DNA of 64,000 nt, from assembly GCA_965601975.1 (NCBI GenBank), contig OZ271856.1:124001-188000 (forward strand). Direction: 5' to 3'. How positions within the stretch are numbered: the stretch's first letter is position 1; the number at the start of each line of letters is the position of its first letter. The notes under the pieces are model-generated. The model was not told the DNA's origin and did no database searches. It saw nothing but the letters and a program-made list of their open reading frames with translations. Below, piece after piece: positions 25,577 to 35,187 of the stretch. The stretch comes from JANQIO01 sp965601975 (GTDB lineage Bacteria; Pseudomonadota; Gammaproteobacteria; Pseudomonadales; Halieaceae). Both the position numbers and the translations under genes were made by a program.

Positions 25577-26659
25577 ATGACCGTGCTGATGCACACCCTC
25601 CACGTTTCGCTGGGCGAGCGAAGCTACCCCATCTATATCGGCCGCGAACTGCTGCGCGACCCGGACCTGCTGGCGAAGCACGTGACCGGCAAGCAGGCCG
25701 CGATCATCACCAACGAAACCGTGGCGCCCCTCTACAGCGAGCGGGTGCACGCTGCCCTGGGCCATCTCGACAAGCTGACGGAGATCGTGCTGCCGGACGG
25801 CGAGCAGTACAAGACCCTGGATACCCTGGGCCATGTCTTCGACCGCCTGCTGGAAGAGGGGCACAACCGCACCACCACCCTTATTGCCCTGGGGGGCGGG
25901 GTGGTCGGCGATATGGCAGGCTTTGCGGCGGCCAGCTATCAGCGTGGCGTGAACTTCATCCAGGTGCCCACGACCCTGCTGTCGCAGGTGGATTCCTCTG
26001 TGGGCGGCAAGACCGCGGTCAACCACCCGCTGGGCAAGAACATGATCGGCGCGTTTTACCAGCCCTCGGCGGTGCTGATCGATATCGATACCCTGCACAG
26101 CCTGCCGCCGCGTGAACTCTCCGCGGGCCTGGCGGAAGTGATCAAGTACGGCCTGATCGGCGACGAACCCTTCTACCGCTGGTTGCACGATCACGTGAGC
26201 CAGCTGCGCGCCCTGGAGGAGGGCCCGCTGGCGGAAGCCATCGAGCGCTCCTGCAGCAACAAGGCCCAGGTGGTGGCGCAGGACGAGCGCGAGGCCGGGC
26301 TGCGGGCGCTGCTCAATTTCGGACACACCTTTGGCCATGCCATCGAGACCGCCCAGGGCTACGGCGAGTGGCTGCACGGGGAAGCCGTCGGGGCGGGTAT
26401 GGCGATCGCCGCGCGGCTGTCGGTCAGCCACTGCGGTTTTCCTGAAGCGGAACTGGCGCCGTTGCACGAGTTGCTGGTGCAGGCGGGCCTGCCCACCGAG
26501 CCGCCCGGCGACATGAGCGCGGAGCAGTTCCTCGAGCTGATGCAGCGGGACAAGAAGGTGCTGGACGGCCGTCTGCGGCTGATCCTGCTGGACGCGGTGG
26601 GCGCTGCCCGGGTGGTGGACGACGTGCCCACGGAAGCCCTGCAGTCGCTGCTGTCCTGA
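25577..26659 (+). CDS. aroB: 3-dehydroquinate synthase AroB
   Basis: Second step of the shikimate pathway (DAHP to dehydroquinate), NAD- and metal-dependent. 360 residues from the ATG at 25577 (an ATG at 25589 is an alternative; the enzyme's conserved LGERSYPIYIG begins soon after). Motifs: LPDGEQYKTLDT, ALGGGVVGDMAGFAAASY, VPTTLLSQVDSSVGGKTAVNHPLGKN, and metal-ligand FGHTFGHAIE. In enterics and Pseudomonas a damX-like SPOR gene follows; here gltB comes next. Confidence 0.97.
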   Translation: MTVLMHTLHVSLGERSYPIYIGRELLRDPDLLAKHVTGKQAAIITNETVAPLYSERVHAALGHLDKLTEIVLPDGEQYKTLDTLGHVFDRLLEEGHNRTTTLIALGGGVVGDMAGFAAASYQRGVNFIQVPTTLLSQVDSSVGGKTAVNHPLGKNMIGAFYQPSAVLIDIDTLHSLPPRELSAGLAEVIKYGLIGDEPFYRWLHDHVSQLRALEEGPLAEAIERSCSNKAQVVAQDEREAGLRALLNFGHTFGHAIETAQGYGEWLHGEAVGAGMAIAARLSVSHCGFPEAELAPLHELLVQAGLPTEPPGDMSAEQFLELMQRDKKVLDGRLRLILLDAVGAARVVDDVPTEALQSLLS

Positions 26660-26721
26660 GCCGCGCCCCCCGGGGCATTCACCCGGCTTATAACGAGGAT
26701 TTTGTCCCGGCGCCGTCCACA

Positions 26722-26751
26722 TTGTTCGCTGCTGGCCATCTTGTGTAAAAT
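26722..26751 (+). promoter_or_regulatory. Probable gltBD promoter
   Basis: TTGTTC (26722-26727), an 18-base spacer and TAAAAT (26746-26751), in the 200-base aroB-gltB gap. This leaves a leader of about 100 bases before the gltB ATG. Confidence 0.4.
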
Positions 26752-26859
26752 TACCGGCCTTTTGCGTCCGCCCGGGCACCGGATGACGTGGGGACAGGAA
26801 CGCGGCTGCGCATCTCTCGTGTAACCCGTTATTTACTAAAGCATCTTTTGGGATTCTGT

Positions 26860-29800
26860 ATGACTCAAGGCCTCTACCGCCCTGATGAGTTTCGCGACAA
26901 CTGCGGCTTCGGCCTCATCGCCCACACCACGGGCGAGGCCAGCCATCGCCTGTTGCAGACCGCCATCGAGTCCCTGACCTGCATGACCCACCGGGGCGGC
27001 ATCGCCGCGGATGGCAAGACCGGCGACGGCTGCGGCCTGCTGCTGCAGATGCCCGAGGGCTATATGCGCGCGCTGGCCCAGGAACTGTTCGGCGTCACCC
27101 TGTCAGAGCAGTTCGGCGTCGGCCAGGTGTTCCTCAGCAACGACGAGGCGAAGGCTGCCGAAGAGCGCGAGACCCTGGCGGAGGTGGTGACCAACGAGGG
27201 GCTGACCGTTATTGGCTGGCGCGAGGTGCCGACCGATCCGAGCGTGCTGGGTGAAATTGCGCTGGGCAATATGCCGCGTATCGAACAGCTGTTCATCGAC
27301 GCGCCGGGCGTCAGCGTCGAGGAGCTGTCCACCAAGCTGTTCGTCGCGCGGCGCAAGACAGAGATCCGGCTAGACTCCCACGAAGAGTTCTACATCTGCA
27401 CCCTGTCCGGCCGGGTGCTGTCCTACAAGGGCCTGATGATGCCCGCGGACCTGCAGCAGTTTTACCCGGACCTGGGGGATGCGCGCATGGAGACGGCGAT
27501 CTGCGTCTTCCACCAGCGCTTCTCCACCAACACCCTGCCGAAGTGGCCGCTGGCACAGCCGTTCCGGCTGCTGGCCCACAACGGCGAGATCAACACCATC
27601 GAGGGCAACCGCAATTGGGCGGATGCGCGCTCGGCGCTGTTCCGGACCGAGCGGCTGCCCAACATCGAGGAAATCTCGCCGCTGGTGAACCGCTCCGGTT
27701 CAGACTCCTCCAGCCTCGACAATATGCTCGACGTGCTGCGCACCGGCGGCGTCGACATGCTGCGGGCCCTGCGCCTGCTGATTCCGCCGGCCTGGCAGAA
27801 CCGGGAACAGATGGACCCGGACCTGAAGGCGTTCTACGAGTACTACTCGATGCACATGGACCCCTGGGACGGCCCGGCGGGTATCGTGTTGACGGACGGC
27901 CGCTACGCGGTGTGCATGCTGGACCGCAACGGCCTGCGCCCGGCGCGCTGGGTCAAGACCGACGACGGCTTCATCACCCTGGCCTCGGAGGTCGGCACCC
28001 ACGGCTACAAGCCGGAGACGGTTCTGGAGAAAGGCCGGGTCGGCCCCGGCCAGATGCTGGTGGTGGACACCGAGACCGGTGAGCTGCTGCGCACCGAGGA
28101 CGTCGACAATATCCTCAAGAATCGCCACCCCTACAAGCAGTGGCTGCGCGAGAACGCGCGGCGCATCGAGGGGACCTTCGCAGAGGAACAGGATCCCGGC
28201 GTAGACCCCGGCGACCTGCAGACTTACATGAAGCTCTACCAGGTGAGTTTCGAAGAGCGGGACCAGGTGCTGCGTCCCCTGGCCGAGTCGGGCAACGAGG
28301 CCGTGGGCTCCATGGGCGACGATACGCCGATGGCGGTGCTCTCGAAGTTCCACCGCTCTCCCTACGACTACTTCCGGCAGAAATTCGCCCAGGTGACAAA
28401 CCCGCCCATCGACCCCCTGCGCGAGCAGGTGGTGATGTCCCTGGAGACCGACCTGGGCCGCGAGCAGAATATTTTCTTCGAGGGCCCGGAGCACGCCGAG
28501 CGGGTGATCCTGACCTCCCCGGTGCTGTCACCGGCCAAGTTCACGCGGCTGCTCAACCTGGAAGATGAGCGCTTTGCCTCCCACACCCTGAGCCTGGCCT
28601 ATGACCCGGAGCTGCACGGCCTGGTCGACGCCATCGAAATCCTGTGCACCCAGGCCGCCGAGGCGGTGCGCAGCGGCAAGGTGGTGCTGGTGCTCTCGGA
28701 CCGGCACATCGAGAAGGGCCTGCTGCCCATCCACATGTTGCTGGCGGTGGGGGCGGTGCACCACAGCCTGATCAAGGCGGGGCTGCGTTGCAGCGCGAAC
28801 ATCCTGGTGGAAACCGCGACCGCGCGGGACTCCCATCACTTCGCCTGCCTGCTGGGCTTTGGCGCCACTGCTATCTACCCCTATTTGTCCTATGCCGTGC
28901 TGGACGACCTGATGCGCTCCGGCGAGCTGCTGGGTGAACCCGGCCGCTGCTACAAGAACTACCGCAAGGGCGTTAACAAGGGCCTGCTGAAGATCATGTC
29001 CAAGATGGGCATCTCGACCATGGCCTCCTATCGCGGCGCCCAGCTGTTCGAGGCCGTGGGCCTGGCCAGCGAAGTGGCGAACCGGTGCTTCTCCGGCGTC
29101 GCCAGCCGCATCGAGGGCACCGGGTTCGAGGAGCTGGAAGCGGACCAGAAAGCCCTGGCCAAGCTGGCCTGGACCAAGCGCAAGCCCATTGAACCCGGCG
29201 GCCTGCTCAAGTTCGTGCACGGCCAGGAATACCACGCCTTCAACCCGGACGTGGTGAAAGGCCTGCAGGATGCGGTCGGCAGCGGCGACTATGCCCTGTG
29301 GCGGCGCTACGCCATGCTGGTCAACAACCGGCCCACGGCGACCCTGCGCGACCTGTTTTCCCTGAAAGAAGCGGCCACCCCGATCCCGCTGGAAGAAGTG
29401 GAGCCGGTCGAGGCCATCGTGCCGCGCTTCGATACCGCCGGAATGTCGCTGGGAGCGCTCAGTCCCGAGGCCCACGAGGCGCTGGCGGTGGCGATGAATC
29501 GCCTGGGCGGTCGCTCCAATTCCGGTGAGGGCGGCGAAGATCCGGCCCGCTACGGCACCGAGCGCACTTCCAAGATCAAGCAGATTGCCTCCGGCCGCTT
29601 CGGCGTGACACCGCACTACCTGGTGAATGCCGAGGTATTACAGATCAAGGTCGCCCAGGGCGCGAAGCCCGGCGAGGGCGGCCAGCTGCCCGGCGGCAAG
29701 GTGAACGGCCTGATTGCGCGGCTGCGTCACTCGGTGCCCGGTGTCACCCTGATTTCACCCCCGCCGCACCACGATATCTATTCCATCGAGGACCTGGCCC

Positions 29801-31302
29801 AGCTGATCTTCGACCTCAAGCAGGTCAACCCGGAGGCGCTGGTCTCGGTGAAGCTGGTTTCCGAGCCCGGCGTCGGCACCATCGCCGCCGGCGTTGCAAA
29901 GGCCTACGCCGACCTGATCACGATCTCCGGCTACGACGGTGGCACCGCGGCGAGCCCGCTGACCTCGATCCGCTACGCGGGCTCCCCCTGGGAGCTGGGC
30001 CTGGCGGAAGTGCACCAGACCCTGCGCGGCAACTACCTGCGCGGCAAGGTGCGGGTGCAGACCGACGGCGGCCTCAAGACCGGCCTCGACGTGATCAAGG
30101 CGGCGATCCTGGGTGCCGAGAGTTTCGGTTTCGGCACCGCGCCCATGGTGGCCCTGGGCTGCAAGTACCTGCGCATCTGCCACCTGAACAACTGCGCGAC
30201 GGGCGTCGCCACCCAGAACGATGTGCTCCGCGAAGAGCACTTCCAGGGCACGGTGGAGATGGTGATGAACTTCATCCAGTTCATGGCCATGGAAACCCGC
30301 GAGTGGATGGCGCGGCTGGGGGTGCGCTCCCTCGACGAGCTGATCGGCCGCACCGACCTGCTGGACGTGCTGCCGGGCGAGACCGCCAAGCAGTCGCGGC
30401 TGGACCTGGGCCCGATTCTCTACAAGGACCCGGACGCTGCTGACCAGCCTGAATTTTGCCAGGTGGACTCCAACGATCCCTTCGACCGCGGCGAGAAAGC
30501 CGAGGAGATGGTGGCGGCGGTGCTGCCGTCCATCGAGGCCAAGTCCGGCGGCGAGTTCGAGTTCGACGTGTGCAACTGCGACCGCTCCATCGGCGCCCGC
30601 ATCAGCGGTGAGATCGCAAAGCGCCACGGGAACCTCGGCATGAACGAGGCGCCCTTGACCCTGCGCCTGAAAGGGACCGCGGGCCAGAGCTTCGGTGTGT
30701 GGAACGCCGGCGGCCTGAACATGTACCTGGAAGGGGACAGCAACGACTACGTGGGCAAGGGCATGGCCGGCGGCAAGCTGGTGATCTACCCGCCCCGGGA
30801 ATCCCAGTTCGAGTCCCGCGAGTCCGCCATCATCGGCAACACGTGCCTGTACGGCGCCACCGGCGGCAAGCTGTTTGCCGCGGGCGTGGCCGGCGAGCGC
30901 TTTGCCGTTCGGAACTCCGGTGCGGTCGCCGTGGTGGAAGCTGCCGGCGATCACTGCTGCGAATACATGACCGGCGGCAATATCACGGTGCTGGGACCCA
31001 CTGGCTATAATTTCGGGGCGGGCATGACCGGCGGCTTTGCCTACGTGCTGGACGAGGATCGCGGCTTCATCGACCGCTACAACAGCGAGCTGGTGGAGAT
31101 TCACCGCATCTCGACGGAAACCTTTGAGCCCTACCGCCACCACCTCCGCGCCACTATCAGTGAGTTCGTCGAGGAGACCGGTTCGAAGTGGGGCCAGACC
31201 CTGCTCGACGAGTTCTCCGATTACGTCGGCAAGTTCTGGCTGGTGAAGCCGAAGGCCGCCGACCTGGACCGCCTGCTGTCGCGACTGAGAGATACGGATT
31301 GA
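26860..31302 (+). CDS. gltB: Glutamate synthase (NADPH) large subunit
   Basis: Converts 2-oxoglutarate and glutamine to two glutamates; main nitrogen assimilation partner of glutamine synthetase. 1480 residues from the ATG at 26860. A short propeptide (MTQGLYRPDEFRDN) precedes the class II amidotransferase nucleophile Cys in CGFGLIAH. The central domain and FMN-binding synthase domain follow (VTLISPPPHHDIYSIEDLAQLI; SGYDGGTAASPLTSIRYAG), then the 3Fe-4S cluster motif CKYLRICHLNNC and the C-terminal GXGXG beta-helix. gltD follows after 4 bases. Confidence 0.97.
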   Translation: MTQGLYRPDEFRDNCGFGLIAHTTGEASHRLLQTAIESLTCMTHRGGIAADGKTGDGCGLLLQMPEGYMRALAQELFGVTLSEQFGVGQVFLSNDEAKAAEERETLAEVVTNEGLTVIGWREVPTDPSVLGEIALGNMPRIEQLFIDAPGVSVEELSTKLFVARRKTEIRLDSHEEFYICTLSGRVLSYKGLMMPADLQQFYPDLGDARMETAICVFHQRFSTNTLPKWPLAQPFRLLAHNGEINTIEGNRNWADARSALFRTERLPNIEEISPLVNRSGSDSSSLDNMLDVLRTGGVDMLRALRLLIPPAWQNREQMDPDLKAFYEYYSMHMDPWDGPAGIVLTDGRYAVCMLDRNGLRPARWVKTDDGFITLASEVGTHGYKPETVLEKGRVGPGQMLVVDTETGELLRTEDVDNILKNRHPYKQWLRENARRIEGTFAEEQDPGVDPGDLQTYMKLYQVSFEERDQVLRPLAESGNEAVGSMGDDTPMAVLSKFHRSPYDYFRQKFAQVTNPPIDPLREQVVMSLETDLGREQNIFFEGPEHAERVILTSPVLSPAKFTRLLNLEDERFASHTLSLAYDPELHGLVDAIEILCTQAAEAVRSGKVVLVLSDRHIEKGLLPIHMLLAVGAVHHSLIKAGLRCSANILVETATARDSHHFACLLGFGATAIYPYLSYAVLDDLMRSGELLGEPGRCYKNYRKGVNKGLLKIMSKMGISTMASYRGAQLFEAVGLASEVANRCFSGVASRIEGTGFEELEADQKALAKLAWTKRKPIEPGGLLKFVHGQEYHAFNPDVVKGLQDAVGSGDYALWRRYAMLVNNRPTATLRDLFSLKEAATPIPLEEVEPVEAIVPRFDTAGMSLGALSPEAHEALAVAMNRLGGRSNSGEGGEDPARYGTERTSKIKQIASGRFGVTPHYLVNAEVLQIKVAQGAKPGEGGQLPGGKVNGLIARLRHSVPGVTLISPPPHHDIYSIEDLAQLIFDLKQVNPEALVSVKLVSEPGVGTIAAGVAKAYADLITISGYDGGTAASPLTSIRYAGSPWELGLAEVHQTLRGNYLRGKVRVQTDGGLKTGLDVIKAAILGAESFGFGTAPMVALGCKYLRICHLNNCATGVATQNDVLREEHFQGTVEMVMNFIQFMAMETREWMARLGVRSLDELIGRTDLLDVLPGETAKQSRLDLGPILYKDPDAADQPEFCQVDSNDPFDRGEKAEEMVAAVLPSIEAKSGGEFEFDVCNCDRSIGARISGEIAKRHGNLGMNEAPLTLRLKGTAGQSFGVWNAGGLNMYLEGDSNDYVGKGMAGGKLVIYPPRESQFESRESAIIGNTCLYGATGGKLFAAGVAGERFAVRNSGAVAVVEAAGDHCCEYMTGGNITVLGPTGYNFGAGMTGGFAYVLDEDRGFIDRYNSELVEIHRISTETFEPYRHHLRATISEFVEETGSKWGQTLLDEFSDYVGKFWLVKPKAADLDRLLSRLRDTD

Positions 31303-31306
31303 TGCC

Positions 31307-32728
31307 ATGAGTGAACGTCTCGCCAATGATTTCCAGTTCATCGACGTCGGCCGCATCGACCCGGACAAAAAGTCCCTGGATGCGCGCAAGACTGAGTACG
31401 TAGAGATCTACGAGGAGTACACCCCCACCCAGGTGGAGGGGCAGGCGCACCGCTGCCTGGCCTGCGGCAACCCCTACTGTGAGTGGAAATGCCCGGTACA
31501 CAACCTCATCCCCAACTGGCTGAAGCTGATTTCCGAAGGCAACATCTTCGAGGCGGCGGAGCTGTCCCACCAGACCAATACCCTGCCGGAAGTCTGCGGC
31601 CGCATCTGTCCCCAGGACCGCCTCTGCGAGGGCGCCTGCACCCTGGAAGACGGCTACGGCGCGGTCACCATCGGCTCCACCGAGAAGTACATCACCGATA
31701 CGGCACTGGCCATGGGCTGGCGTCCCGACCTGTCCGATGTCGAGCCCACCGACAAGAAGGTGGCCATCATCGGCGCCGGCCCGGCGGGCCTCGGCTGCGC
31801 CGACGTCCTGGTACGCGCCGGGGTGAAGCCGGTGCTGTTTGACCGCTACCCGGAAATCGGCGGCCTGCTGACCTTCGGCATTCCCGAATTCAAGCTGGAA
31901 AAATCCGTGATGACCCGGCGCCGCGATATCTTCGAGGGCATGGGCATGGAGTTCCGCCTCAATACCGAGGTCGGCACCGACGTCACTGCGCAGGAACTGC
32001 TGGACGAATACGATGCGGTGTTCCTGGGCATGGGCACCTACAAGTACATGAAGGGCAACTTCCCCGGCGAGGACCTGCCCGGCGTGATCGAGGCGCTGCC
32101 CTACCTGGTGGGCAACGTGAACAAGAACATGGGCTTCGAGCAGCCCGAGGACGCCTACGTCAATCTTGCCGGCAAGCACGTGGTGGTGCTGGGCGGCGGC
32201 GATACCGCCATGGACTGCGTACGCACCGCGGTGCGCCAACAGGCGGCCTCGGTCACCTGCGCCTACCGCCGCGATGAAGAGAACATGCCCGGGTCCCGCC
32301 GCGAGGTGAAGAACGCCCGCGAAGAGGGCGTGGTGTTCCTGTTCAACCGCCAGCCGGTGGAAATCGTCGGTGACGAGAACGGGCTCGAGGGTATTCGCGT
32401 CGTAGAGACCGAGCTGGGCGAGCCGGACGAGAGCGGCCGCCGCCGGCCGCAGCCCATCGCCGGCAGCGAACAGCTGCTGCCCGCCGATGCCGTGGTGATT
32501 GCCTTTGGTTTCCAGCCCGACCCGCCGGAATGGTTTGGCGGAATCGAGGTGCAGACCAACGACTGGGATGGTGTAATAGCGCCAGAAGAACAAACCTATA
32601 AATTCCAGACCACCAACCCGAAGGTATTTGCCGGTGGCGACATGGTGCGAGGTTCCGACCTGGTGGTGACCGCCATCTGGGAGGGCCGCCAGGCCGCCGA
32701 GGGCATCCTCGACTACTTGGACGTTTGA
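31307..32728 (+). CDS. gltD: Glutamate synthase (NADPH) small subunit
   Basis: FAD- and iron-sulfur-containing subunit that passes electrons from NADPH to GltB. 473 residues: N-terminal Cys clusters CLACGNPYCEWKC and CGRICPQDRLCEGAC for two 4Fe-4S centres, an FAD Rossmann motif VAIIGAGPAGLGCADVL, and an NADPH motif VVVLGGGDTAMDCVRTA. The stop overlaps the hemE ATG (TGATG). Confidence 0.97.
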   Translation: MSERLANDFQFIDVGRIDPDKKSLDARKTEYVEIYEEYTPTQVEGQAHRCLACGNPYCEWKCPVHNLIPNWLKLISEGNIFEAAELSHQTNTLPEVCGRICPQDRLCEGACTLEDGYGAVTIGSTEKYITDTALAMGWRPDLSDVEPTDKKVAIIGAGPAGLGCADVLVRAGVKPVLFDRYPEIGGLLTFGIPEFKLEKSVMTRRRDIFEGMGMEFRLNTEVGTDVTAQELLDEYDAVFLGMGTYKYMKGNFPGEDLPGVIEALPYLVGNVNKNMGFEQPEDAYVNLAGKHVVVLGGGDTAMDCVRTAVRQQAASVTCAYRRDEENMPGSRREVKNAREEGVVFLFNRQPVEIVGDENGLEGIRVVETELGEPDESGRRRPQPIAGSEQLLPADAVVIAFGFQPDPPEWFGGIEVQTNDWDGVIAPEEQTYKFQTTNPKVFAGGDMVRGSDLVVTAIWEGRQAAEGILDYLDV

Positions 32729-33792
32729 TGACAGAACTGAAGAACGACCGCTTCCTGCGGGCGCTGCTGCGGGAGCCGGTTGATCGCACTCCCATCTGGA
32801 TGATGCGACAGGCCGGGCGCTACCTGCCCGAGTACCGTGAAACCCGCGCCGAAGCCGGCTCCTTCCTGGACCTGTGCATGAACACGGAGCTGGCCTGCGA
32901 GGTCACCCTGCAGCCGCTACGCCGTTACCCCATGGATGCGGCCATCCTGTTCTCGGACATCCTGACGATTCCCGACGCCATGGGCCTGGGTTTGTACTTC
33001 GCCGAGGGCGAGGGTCCCAAGTTCAAGAAGCCGGTGCGTACCGAGGCGGACATTGCCGCACTCAAGGTGGTGGATTCCCGCAGTGACCTGGCCTATGTGG
33101 TCGATGCGGTCCGCGCTATTCGCTCAGCACTGGCGGGCAGCGTGCCGCTGATCGGTTTTTCCGGCAGCCCCTGGACGCTGGCCACCTACATGATCGAGGG
33201 CGGCAGTTCCCGCGACTTCCCGCTGGCCAAGACCATGGCCTTCAACCAGCCGGAGCTGATGCACCAGCTGCTGGAAGTGCTCGCCGACTCGGTGGCGGAC
33301 TACCTGCAGGCGCAAATCGAGGCGGGCGCCCAGGCGGTGCAGATCTTCGATACGTGGGGTGGGGCGCTGAGCCATTCCGCCTACCAGGAATTCTCCCTGG
33401 CCTACATGAAGCGGGTCGTGGACAAGCTGCCGCGCGAGAGCGAAGGCCGTCGCCTGCCGATCATCCTGTTCACCAAGAACGGCGGCCAGTGGCTGGAAGT
33501 CATGGCGGAGACCGGCGCCGACTGCCTGGGCCTGGACTGGACGACCGACATTGGCGGCGCCCGTTCACGTGTCGGTGACAAGGTCGCCCTTCAAGGCAAC
33601 ATGGACCCGGCCTGGCTGCGGGCGAAGCCGGAGGCCATCCGCGAAGAAGTGGGCAAGATCCTGGCAAGTTTCGGCCACGGCAACGGCCACATCTTCAACC
33701 TGGGGCACGGCATCACGCCCGACATCAACCCGGACCACGTCACGGCTTTCGTCGACGCGGTGCAGGAACTGTCACCCCAATATCACGTCTGA
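32728..33792 (+). CDS. hemE: Uroporphyrinogen decarboxylase HemE
   Basis: Haem synthesis: removes four carboxyls from uroporphyrinogen III. 354 residues, with the N-terminal signature RTPIWMMRQAGRYLPEYRE, the catalytic Asp in FSDILTIPDAMGLGL, and GFSGSPWTLATYMIEGG. ATG at 32728 overlaps gltD; gltD-hemE adjacency matches P. aeruginosa. Last gene of the conserved block before a more variable region. Confidence 0.97.
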   Translation: MTELKNDRFLRALLREPVDRTPIWMMRQAGRYLPEYRETRAEAGSFLDLCMNTELACEVTLQPLRRYPMDAAILFSDILTIPDAMGLGLYFAEGEGPKFKKPVRTEADIAALKVVDSRSDLAYVVDAVRAIRSALAGSVPLIGFSGSPWTLATYMIEGGSSRDFPLAKTMAFNQPELMHQLLEVLADSVADYLQAQIEAGAQAVQIFDTWGGALSHSAYQEFSLAYMKRVVDKLPRESEGRRLPIILFTKNGGQWLEVMAETGADCLGLDWTTDIGGARSRVGDKVALQGNMDPAWLRAKPEAIREEVGKILASFGHGNGHIFNLGHGITPDINPDHVTAFVDAVQELSPQYHV

Positions 33793-33919
33793 GAACTGGT
33801 GGCTTGTCCTTTCCACCTTGAGGGGTGGGAGTGTTCAGTACTATGTTTACGGCTGATCGGTCGTTTACGGGCCCATCCAAAACGCTGTTGGATAGCCGGC
33901 TGTGCGGAAATTTCGACAG

Positions 33920-34312
33920 TCAGGCGGCAATCCAGAAATAGACTATTGAGCCCAGAAATCCCCAGAGCACGGCTCGGTCCACCAGCACATGGAGCCGCGT
34001 TCTTGGAACCAGGTACTGACCAAATCGATAGCGAAATTGGAAGCCGGAATAGACCAGTATTGAGACGAATATGAGAAAGAGAATGAACCTAAATGCGGGA
34101 GTCGTTCCCCAGTCAAAAGCCAGAGAGTAAAAGTTGCCAACAAGAAGAATCAGACTGAACGCAAACAGTGCTTTCAGTCTAAATGCCACGGAAAAGCTGG
34201 CATCACACGTATCGCAGCACAAGCGGTCGCTCTCTGAAAACTCGCAAATGAATCCGCCACCTTCTATCGCGCCGGGCGTGCATTCAGGGCACTGGGTTCT
34301 GGACTCGCCCAT
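33920..34312 (-). CDS. Hypothetical zinc-ribbon membrane protein
   Basis: Not a family I can name. The 130-residue product starts with a probable zinc ribbon (C8-P-E-C11 and C33-D-T-C36, with extra Cys at 23 and 32), followed by three hydrophobic helices (about 48-64, 73-91, 111-129). The gene and its flanks (33793-34380) have visibly lower GC than the neighbours. It lies 68 bases downstream of cysE on the same strand. The Cys pattern and helices make chance coding unlikely, but function is unknown. Confidence 0.65.
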   Translation of the reverse strand: MGESRTQCPECTPGAIEGGGFICEFSESDRLCCDTCDASFSVAFRLKALFAFSLILLVGNFYSLAFDWGTTPAFRFILFLIFVSILVYSGFQFRYRFGQYLVPRTRLHVLVDRAVLWGFLGSIVYFWIAA

Positions 34313-34380
34313 GTTTCGCGTTCAGCAACAAGTGAAGGAACTTTTTGACAGACAGGGTACCTGGCAATGCGAAACGTGCA

Positions 34381-35187
34381 TTAGATGACCGGGTCTTCCC
34401 CGCAGGGGAAGCTCTGGTCCATGTCGAGCGCGGGTGCCTCTGACTTGGGCCGGCCCACGACTTTGGCAGGCACGCCCGCGACCGTCGTGTGCGGCGGTAC
34501 TTCCTGCAGCACCACGCTGCCGGCGCCGACCTTGGCGCCTTCACCGACCTTGATGTTGCCAAGAATCTTCGCGCCCGCTGCGATCAGTACGCCGTCGCCC
34601 ACTTTCGGGTGACGATCGCCTTCCTCCTTGCCGGTGCCGCCGAGGGTGACGGACTGGAGGATGGAGACGTTGTTGCCGACCACGGCGGTCTCGCCAATCA
34701 CCACGCCGGTGGCGTGGTCGAGCATAATGCCCTTGCCGAGTTTCGCCGCCGGGTGAATGTCGACACCGAACTTGCTGGACACGCGGTTCTGGAAGAACAG
34801 GGCGAGTGACTGCCGGCCCTCGTTCCACAGGCAGTGAGATACACGGTAGGCCTGTAGCGCGTGAAAGCCTTTGAAGTAGATGAACGGCACGTACAGGTTA
34901 TTGCAGGCGGAGTCGCGCTCCTCGACCGCCTGCAGGTCGGCGCGGATGGCCTCGCCGATGCTGCGGCAGGAATTGAATGCGCCCTCGATGACCTCGCGCA
35001 GCAGCATGGCGGACGCCGTGGGGCTGTCCAACATATGCGCCAGGTGGAAGCTCAGCGCCGCCTCCAGCGTGCTGTGATTGAGGATGGTCGCGTGCAGGAA
35101 GCTGCCAAGGAGTGGCTCCTTGTCGACCTCCCCTGCGGTTTCCTTGCGAATCCGGTCCCAGACGGGATCCGCGCTGGCGTGCATCAT
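34381..35187 (-). CDS. cysE: Serine O-acetyltransferase CysE
   Basis: Makes O-acetylserine for cysteine synthesis. 268 residues (E. coli 273): an N-terminal helical domain with DPVWDRIRKETA and a C-terminal left-handed beta-helix of hexapeptide repeats with catalytic Asp-His in MLDHATGVVIGET, and SVTLGGTGKEEGDRHPKVGDG. I start at 35187, whose ATG overlaps the stop of the upstream methyltransferase (ATGA) and has GAGGTG five bases ahead; ATG 35184 is equally possible. Translationally coupled to that gene. Confidence 0.95.
   Translation of the reverse strand: MMHASADPVWDRIRKETAGEVDKEPLLGSFLHATILNHSTLEAALSFHLAHMLDSPTASAMLLREVIEGAFNSCRSIGEAIRADLQAVEERDSACNNLYVPFIYFKGFHALQAYRVSHCLWNEGRQSLALFFQNRVSSKFGVDIHPAAKLGKGIMLDHATGVVIGETAVVGNNVSILQSVTLGGTGKEEGDRHPKVGDGVLIAAGAKILGNIKVGEGAKVGAGSVVLQEVPPHTTVAGVPAKVVGRPKSEAPALDMDQSFPCGEDPVI

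Noticed and set aside
22873..25596. Long open frame (about 900 codons) on the minus strand opposite pilQ and aroK
   Set aside because: Its product is rich in Gln, His, Val and Gly with no domain, as expected for the antisense of a GC-rich gene; pilQ and aroK on the other strand are unmistakable.
29755..31389. Long minus-strand frame opposite gltB
   Set aside because: Antisense artefact: composition-driven, no motif, fully covered by gltB.
33877..33897. ATCCAA / TTGGAT hairpin downstream of hemE as a terminator
   Set aside because: Six-base arms and no following T run; too weak to call.
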